The notes under the pieces: model-generated
What the model saw: only the letters and a program-made list of their open reading frames with translations
Database searches by the model: none
Told to the model about the DNA's origin: nothing
Shown here: positions 56,701-64,000 of the stretch, in pieces
How positions within the stretch are numbered: position 1 is the first letter of the stretch
Layout of the letters: each line of letters begins with the position of its first letter
Position numbers and translations under genes: made by a program
DNA from: Pelodera strongyloides
Taxonomy: Eukaryota > Nematoda > Chromadorea > Rhabditida > Rhabditidae
DNA: 64,000 nt
Direction of reading: 5' to 3'
NCBI GenBank assembly: GCA_036852015.1
Contig: JAANDG010000082.1
Coordinates: 186,001-250,000, forward strand

Positions 56701-58458
56701 TATTGTCCACTCACACAGTTCCAAAACAGTACATGATCACTCGATCAGTGAGAATAATATTCTGCATATGTGAGTCATAATCCTCGTCTAATGTATGTGG
56801 GCGAGCAAAATCTACCTGGCCGTGATGTCAGTTCACGCAGGCACCTTGTTATGTTAATGTGTAAATTTATCATAGTCGATAAAAAACATGTCCTTGTTCG
56901 CTCTTTTGTGTTTATATTGAATCTGTCTACAGCACTTTGCTCGCAATCCCGTATTAACGAGCATATCGACATAAAGCATGAATGACTGGCAACGTTCCCT
57001 TTCTTTTTGTGGCACACATAGTTCCAATTACACTATTTTGTCAGAGGCCACATTAAATGATTACCCAAACACATCAAAACAGGTGTTATTAATCAGCTTA
57101 TACTGTTTACCAGTACAAGTGATCACAAATGAACATATCCCTGCCGGAGCATCTCGCAATGATAATTCAGAAATAAAAAGTAGACTCAACCGACCTGTTT
57201 CTTGTCGAACGGCTAGTTTGAATACATCCCAACATATTCAACGTAACAGTAAATAGTTGTAATTGTAAGCAGAAAGCAAATTGACAGCACAGTTGAGGAT
57301 CGTCCACTTTCGGGTTTCGATTGCCAATAAGAAGGAAACAGGGTTGGCGAGACATATTTCAGTGCGAATAGCCAGTCCTCCACATAAACATCTTATCATT
57401 GATCATCACGAGATTATTTACTACAATATAAGTTCCCACAAACATGCCACGATATTTTCAATCTCACATACACACCTATGAGTGCTCGCATTCACGAAGA
57501 GAGGACGCAAGTAACCTTATTTGAATATTTTCGCCAACAAAAAATAACATATTATGTAACAAAAATTTAATATACGAGGGTATTCGATTTACTGTTGGAT
57601 CATAAGAAATAAGCTCATATTATGAGAGGCGTATTCCGTTCAATGCAACAAAGTTATTTCGCAACACCCCCACCCTGATCAGAAATCCTCGTCTGCGACA
57701 GGGGTCGAAACGAGGTCCGTGTTTGATAGTTATTTATATTCAAATTATTTAGTCTTACTTTCGCACTAATTATTAATTAATACTTTTCACTATCATATTT
57801 CAAAATTATTTTATTTCATATGTTTACAATATTCCTTTCTACTATTGTTAGTTTATTGTTTTCATGTAATTTGTGCAGAACACTTATGTAGGACCACTAG
57901 CAAATTGTGTTTAAACTTGTAATTGCCTTGGCATCGTCGACCTATATACACTATCAGTCCGGTAGCACAAATTGAAGAAGTGTGCGTAAATCAATTAGAC
58001 AAATTACGCTCCGCTCTGAAAATTGTTGCGAATGCACATGGTCCCTCTTACATAGCTCAATCAGTGTTAGTAGTGGTATTTCCTTGGCATCAGTAGTGAC
58101 ACTTCCAATAGAAGTGTTGTAAGTCAACATTATTTTCTTTTTTTTCACCCGCCATGCGATAAGTGCTCTCAAACTCGGTCACATTTGACGGTAAATAAAC
58201 AATTTGATTTTACGAAAAAAAACATTGAAGAGTTGAAATTTACCTCCAATCTTGTTTTCCTTAACGCAACTCTAGTCTTTTCCCCCATTGTGATGATTTG
58301 AATGGTAAAAAGAGCGACGGAAAGTTGCCTAAAAAGGCTAATTGAACCATTTAGACGTAGGATGAAACTTTTACTGGGCAAAAGGTCAAGACTACCAGTT
58401 GACTGTTATTCGCTTCTACTGAAACTACGATCACAGTTCAAGGAAGAATCATTCCGAT
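50761..58458. other. 7.7-kb stretch without a supportable gene
   Basis: Open frames up to 127 codons occur on both strands, but none has a recognisable domain, a signal peptide with matching splice sites, or a partner exon in frame. It must contain the promoters of the SLC17 gene (minus) and of the cassette protein (plus). A non-coding RNA or fast-evolving short-exon gene cannot be excluded. Confidence 0.45.
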
Positions 58459-61400
58459 ATGCGGCTCCTTTTCGTACTCGTTTATGTTGTTTTTGTGTAT
58501 GGAAGTATTCAAATGCCTGATGGATTCCATGACTTTGATGTAGCTGAGGTAATTTCGAACTTGCGTGAACAAATTTTAATAAGATCCCAACAATCCGTCA
58601 AAACGAGCAAAGGGGATTAAAGGCATACTCCACAGTTGTTCTTCTTCCACTTTGTTTACTTGAACACGATAGAAAGTTTTTCCATGTATGTTTAAAAACT
58701 GCTGCCTGAATCATTTCTAGAACTGACAGCAATGTTATTGGAGTGATATGAAAGTGAAATAGTGTGTTCAGCATGTAAAATAATCATGATTTTAAAAACT
58801 TGCATTATATTCAGCTCACAAAGATACTCTCCTCGGAAAGCCCCTCATTTCTAAAGGCGGTCACTCCGTTGAGAACAAAAGTTGAAGGCACTATCATTCT
58901 TCTCTACGGAACACTTCCACGTTTTTATATGAAGGTATGTTATTCTAAAAGAAACATAACACAAGTGAGTGACAGAAGTTTGCATTATAACGTTTAAATA
59001 TGCAATGTTCAATTTTATTATTGAAGATGATATATTTGACCGGAATGTCAGTGCTTATCCATCCTCTTTTGTTTTTAATAAACCGACAAAAATATTGCAG
59101 TCTCTTGGAGATTTGGCAAAGGAACACAGTGATGAAGTTGCAGCAGTGGCTGAGCCAAGAAAGAAATTTGAAGACATTTACAAAACAGCTGCGTCTGGTG
59201 CAAAAACTTCCGCCAGTTCAATGATGGTTTGTGACTTTTTGATTTTGTACCTTTTTACATCAAACGAATTTAGTTGAGTTTGTATCCTCCCGAACGTTTA
59301 TGCTTTATAGCCATTTCAGCCATTTCAGCTAAACATTTTTGTGGACATTGCAAGAAACGTTTCTGATGACGAACTGCAGCACTTGAGAGAGTATGTCGAC
59401 AGTAGAGCACAATTCGTGGATGGATTTGAGGTTGACTTTGATATCTTACAATACATACGTTTTATTATTCAAACCATTATATCTTATAGTATACGACCAT
59501 GTCTGAAAATTTTGTATACTCTCTTCAGATCTTGGACTACACACAAATATTTGCCCCAGTTTTCTACTCGAAATGTTCATCGATTGATGATCTTATTTTG
59601 CAAAAGCTCAATGATACTGTAGACGACTGCGCTGCTTATTTAAGAACAGTGAGTTAAACTTTTTATGAAGGTTAAGTAATGTATACAGTGAACCATAATT
59701 TTTCATTTAGGAATATGAAAAACTAAGTGGTAATGCTATTGACGCATCGCATCTGTTTGAAGAGACAGTAAAACAATTACGAGGTGATGAATACAACAAG
59801 CTAGCAACCGAATTGACAGAACATATACTGGTAAGCTCTCCTTTCCACTTTCTCAATTATAAAAAAATATAAGGATAAATAGTGCCGGGTTATATCAACC
59901 GAATCCGCAGAAACGTTTTTTGAAGCCGATCATACTGGCCTTTAAAATTCCCTCCATCTATATAAATCTTTTTTAATAAACAAACAATAACAAAATGAGA
60001 GTAACCCTAGTATTATCAAAGAAAGGACTTCACAGGATATCTCCTACAAGAGAGAAGTGGGTCCAACTAACTACGTGGGCCCAATCTTCCTACGTGGGTC
60101 CCAGCTACCTACGTGTGTCCAAGCTACCTACATACTAACAAAAGATACGGATAACCTCGTTATTTGATCATTCTTGTCAGATAATATTGAGCATATGACA
60201 ACGTCAATATTACTTTTGTTTCAGAAAACGATGCCCGTTGATTTGGCTCATATGGTAAACAACCTGGGCGCAAAGGAAGCGGCTAATATAACTGATATTT
60301 TTAAGAATACATTAAAAGACACTAAACAGGTTTGGTTTTGTGGTTGAACCTTTAGTCATTCCCTTCCGTCATTTCGACGAGTAGGAAAATATGCACTTTT
60401 TTATTTAAAATTTAGCTGGTGGGTGAAATTCGGCAACAACTACCCTCATTGTATGGTGTGTTGACGAATTCTGTGAAACGATTGACAACAAAGGTTACTA
60501 CCAGCATTGAGACAGCAATTACTCTCTGGAATAAGGTATTTATACTATAGAAACGTTTTCTTGTTAATGCAGCTCTTTATTATAACATTATCATGCTCGC
60601 ATAAAAAAAAATGATTTTTGTGAACTCATATGATGGAATAAAAAAACATGACGTCCTTTCACTTCCAAGAAGAAAATACATGAAGAACACTTTCGTTCAT
60701 CTTCTAATTCAAACTTTTTTCCAGAAAATTCAAGAAATCAGAGGGAAAGATGCAATAACGGACACTGTTCTTGAGAAGGCTTCTGAAGAAATCAAAAAAC
60801 TACACGATGATTTCGTAAAAAATATTTCCGACTTTGTTGAAGTTGGAATCTTCTCTTCGGTGAGTCTTAACTAGCGAACAAACAGGCCAGCAAGGATTGC
60901 ACTGGGGGCAACAACTAAATGTATCGACCTCTACTATTTCAGGCAATCGAGCTTTGCCATTTAATCAGTGCAAAGGAACTTGCTAACGTGCGTAAATTTG
61001 TTGGAGCCCATGCAAAGGATACGCTGAGAACAGAATATCGGAAGGTGGTTCATAGCGCAAAACGAGGGTGGCTGTCTATAGTCGAAGAACTACAGTGTAC
61101 GATTACCTTTACTTTTCAGAGAAATTTTGACGCATGGAGGAGCCTGGGAAGTGTCACAACAAAAATGGAACTTTTAACAAAGTTCATTGATGAACAAATG
61201 GACAATGTGACATCACAAACACATGATGCCGCAGCTGAAGTAATTTTTTTGTTGTATATAATCATGAGTGCATCAGTTGTCCCATTATATCACATAATCA
61301 GTCAATGGCATTCCATGTAATAGATCAACGAAGTACTAAACAAAAGAAGGTTAAACGACGCACTAAAGCGAACGACTATCCACAAACGTTTTAACTAGAT

Positions 61401-61878
61401 CAGCAACAAAATGACAAGTGCGTTTCAGTTGTTGTCCACTGTAGAGACGAGTGTACACAACCCAGACTTCATTACACTGGCAAAGAAAACCGCGGTGGAC
61501 CTCGAAGCGAAAATGTCCCAATTTACAATGATGCAAAAATTAAAGGTAGTTAAAGCCTAATCGTCCAATTCCCAAGGTGTTTTTACTTATGCCCATCCCT
61601 AAGATTACTGATTTATTCTTACGACACATGCTCTTGCTCAAGAAAGGTGGATGTTGGTGGTCTAATTATAGACGGCTCAGGATGTAATGGTCACTTGTTT
61701 TGATGAAACGTTGTGTTTTTTTTGTGGTTAGAACTGTTCAAGAAGCATTCATTAAGAAAACCGTCTCATATAAACTTTATATATTCAGATTCATCAAATC
61801 TTTCCTTTTGCCGGACTACTTTTGTTCAACGACCTGCCCGACGAAGAGATTGCTAAAATAAAGGAAATTCAACCATAA
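58459..61878 (+). CDS. Unrecognised secreted helical protein: four copies of a three-exon cassette
   Basis: Thirteen exons, all joined in phase 0, encode 488 residues. Exon 1 (58459-58548, 30 residues) is a signal peptide, MRLLFVLVYVVFVYGSIQMP. The other twelve repeat as a cassette of about 40, 39-45 and 29-35 residues. The first member is exactly 120 nt each time: 58815-58934, 59529-59648, 60416-60535, 61120-61239. The second: 59101-59226, 59711-59830, 60725-60859, 61429-61545. The third: 59329-59430, 60225-60329, 60943-61044, 61789-61878 (ends at TAA). Sequence is predicted mainly helical and has few Cys. Third-member exons share a pattern like VSDDELQHLREYV, LISAKELANVRKFV and LPDEEIAKIKEI; identity between cassettes is otherwise low. 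I do not recognise the family. Lipid or ligand binding, as in other helical repeat secretions of nematodes, is only a guess. It is tail to tail with the S28 gene, 125 nt apart. Confidence 0.85.
60046..60131 (+). repeat. Minisatellite, CTACGTGGGTCC unit
   Basis: About four imperfect units of 18-22 bp built on CTACGTGGGYCCNANCT, in the intron before the exon at 60225. Confidence 0.75.
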
Positions 61879-62003
61879 AACAATAATTATTAGCCTTTAT
61901 TTCATCAATTTTCAAATCAGAGTGAATCCAGATATCCACATTGAATGCAAAATTTTGACAAGCAAATTTTCCGGATAAAAAAGTTAAAATTGGAACGTAC
62001 AAT

Positions 62004-64000
62004 TTACAATAGAAGAATCCCAATTGCTAATGGCAAGAACAATGTTTGTGGTGCAAAAGATGATTTATCCGTATCATCTTTAGGTATGTATTTAGTTGTG
62101 GTAGATGTTTCTTCAACAGAAGTACTTGGTGCTATTGATGTACTAGATTGTACGGGTAGAGAAGTGGTACCTTTTGGTGGTGGGACGCTAGGCGGGCTAG
62201 CCGTGGTAGGTGAGCTAGACTGTACGGGAAGCGTTGAACTGCTTTTTGGTGGAGCGGCGCTAGATGGGCCAGCAGATGCGGGTGCCCTATGGGAGCTAGA
62301 GTGCGCGGGTAGAGGAGTGGTATCTTTTGGTGGAGCGGCGCTAGATGGGCCATCGGTTGCGGGTGCTGCATGGGTGCTAGATTGTACAGGCAGCGAAGAA
62401 GTGCTCTTTGGGGGTGCGATGCTAGACGGACCAGCAGATGCGGGTGCCGTATGGGAGCTAGAGTGCGCGGGTAGAGGAGTGGTATCTTTTGGTGGAGCGG
62501 CGCTAGATGAGCCATCGGTTGCGGGTGCTGCATGGGAGCTAGATTGTACAGGCAGCGAAGAAGTGCTCTTTGGGGGTGCGATGCTAGACTGACCAGCGGT
62601 TGCGGGTGCTGTAGGGGAGCTAGACTGTGGGGGTAGAGGAGTGGTATCTTTTGGTGGAGCGGCGGTGGTGGTAGATGCTGTAGGGGAGCTAGATTTCAGG
62701 GGAAGCGGAGAAGTGCTTTTTGAGGGTGCGGGGCTAGGTGGGCTAGAGGTGGTGGGTGCCGTAGGGGAGCTAGACTGTGTGGGCTGAGGAGAAGTGCTTT
62801 TTGAGGGCGCGCGGCTTTGTTGTGTGGAGCGGGCTACTGTGGAGCTGGATTGCTTTTCTGGGTTCGCCGTTGTTTTTGGTGTAAATAAACTTGATGTGCT
62901 CACACTTGGTACATGCGTAGTCGACGTTTGAACAGACGTGATCATTTGCTGAAATGAAATTTGATTTAACCAAATAACACAAAACACCGAAAATGACGAT
63001 CGTTTGAAATAACAAAGGCGCAAAGCAGCTACCTGAAGATGTGATTCAATGAACAGTCTTGCATCGACTAGTCCGGCAGGTTCGCCATCATAAACAGGGT
63101 ACATGTCAGCACAATGGGCAGTTCCTTCAAATTGCATAAAATAAAGACGAATAAGCAGCGGGCCTCGGTTCAGGAAAACCCAATTTTACAGGAAAAACGA
63201 ACCGTTTATCAAATAAGGCATAAAGTGCGTCTCGGCATTGGACTCATATGTTCCCAGTGCATGCCACGGATCGAGCGAGCCATTTGGGAGGACGATATTT
63301 GTTGCCTGAATGAGGTACGTTTTGATTGCGCGAATTAGCCAAAACTGCGGAAATGGGTATGAATTTGTCTACCTTTGATGAACCACACCTTCATCTTTTG
63401 AAAATGGAGGCGCGACTTTGATAAAATAAATTGGTCACATTTCTCCGCTACGAATAATGTAAACTTACTTCAGATGCCATTTTATAAAAGCTTTGGGCAT
63501 TCTTATTTTGGTCCCGGATAAAATTGGCCTTGACAGATGGTCCAAACAAATCAGTGCACATATCAATGAAATAGCTAAATAAATTTAATGAAGGTGTATA
63601 GTTTTTGTTTTTGAAGTCATCCATTGTTTAAATTGTTTCTGATGTGTATGGGATTACCAGGTTTTTTTAGTGAATAAACAGTAAAACAACAAACTTGAGT
63701 GGCACATTTGCCCCAAATATATTCCGACCCTGGTCAGTTGTCTGCAGAAAACCGATTTCATTACAGCACAGCCACATCCATCCTCTGTATGCGCCTGTAA
63801 ACAACCTTTCCTAATTTAACAATTTCCAAAATTACATAAAATAAAATTATCAGAAAACAATAAATAGTCCCGGAATAGCCACACACGAAACAAGAAGCAT
63901 CATACCATTTTCGTCCATTTGTGTGTAATTTCCCTTGAGTGATGCGATCATGTCCCAATAACTATTCGGGAAGACTGTTGGATCCCCTTGTGGAGGGTAG
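62004..64000 (-). CDS. S28 serine carboxypeptidase (PRCP/PRSS16 type) with mucin-like stalk, 5' part outside window
   Basis: Family S28 enzymes cleave after proline and are usually lysosomal or secreted. Exons from the right edge: 64000-63906 (SYWDMIASLKGNYTQM), 63794-63695 (GFLQTTDQGRNIFGANVPL), about 63588-63473 (YFIDMCTDLFGPSVKANFI), about 63307-63211 (NIVLPNGSLDPWHALG, holding the catalytic Asp), 63124-63033 (NGTAHCADMYPVYDGEP, holding the catalytic His). The nucleophile Ser lies beyond the window. A small linking exon may be missing between 63473 and 63307. After an 84-nt intron, a single exon 62948-62004 (314 residues) adds a Ser/Thr/Pro/Ala-rich region with 27-residue repeats (APPKSTSSLPVQSS..., APPKDTTPLPAHSS...), then a hydrophobic end, FLPLAIGILLL, with no residues after it, as for a GPI-anchor signal. 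Such a stalk is not usual in S28 enzymes. Confidence 0.9.
62271..62594 (-). repeat. 162-bp tandem duplication in the mucin-like coding exon
   Basis: AGCAGATGCGGGTGCC recurs at a distance of exactly 162 bp (62271 and 62433) and the two copies are nearly identical. 162 bp encodes two 27-residue mucin units, so the frame is kept. Confidence 0.88.

Noticed and set aside
61945..62592. A 215-codon plus-strand open frame rich in FGGAALDGP repeats
   Set aside because: It is the antisense shadow of the mucin-like exon. The minus strand has the S28 reading frame, splice sites and composition of a real stalk, and the plus frame has no start context or neighbours.

Overview
This is a stretch of nuclear DNA from a nematode, most likely a rhabditid or strongylid (clade V). 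Genes are split into many short exons by introns with GT...TTTCAG borders. One gene is a chemoreceptor of the nematode-restricted Sre class and another is a SLO-2 channel whose TVGYGDW filter resembles the Caenorhabditis form. Most identifiable starts sit 0-7 nt downstream of a TTTCAG-like acceptor with no usable donor, as expected for spliced-leader trans-splicing. The species cannot be named from sequence alone.

Layout, left to right. 219-4529 (-): SulP/SLC26 anion transporter with C-terminal STAS domain and three apparent GC-AG introns. 6133-8695 (-): 1-acyl-glycerol-3-phosphate acyltransferase. 8.7-10.5 kb: GC-rich palindromic island with degenerate tRNA-derived sequences. 11258-15177 (+): GPR107/GPR108-type seven-helix Golgi protein. 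16922-21316 (+): TMCC-family coiled-coil ER membrane protein. 22778-25021 (-) and 28784-30659 (+): two divergent paralogues encoding secreted lustrin-type Cys-rich domains joined to a PEBP-like domain, with an Sre receptor (25842-27576, +) between them. 31211-33492 (+): unrecognised 93-residue protein ending 22 nt before the start of slo-2 (33515-44990, +). 46729-50747 (-): SLC17-type transporter. 50.7-58.4 kb: no supportable gene. 58459-61878 (+): unrecognised secreted helical protein made of four copies of a three-exon cassette, all introns phase 0. 62004-64000 (-, runs off the window): S28 serine carboxypeptidase with a mucin-like stalk and a hydrophobic C-terminal tail.

How they relate. 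Several are membrane or secretory-pathway proteins, but nothing suggests one shared pathway. slo-2 is an excitability gene, the acyltransferase makes phosphatidic acid, and GPR107 and TMCC belong to Golgi/ER. The right-hand end (cassette protein plus mucin-stalked S28 peptidase, tail to tail 125 nt apart) and the PEBP pair look like surface or secreted gene families. Five introns, in five different genes, each carry a fold-back element; four of the five have TTAA at both ends and three of these share TTAAAGGGA termini, suggesting related non-autonomous transposons.
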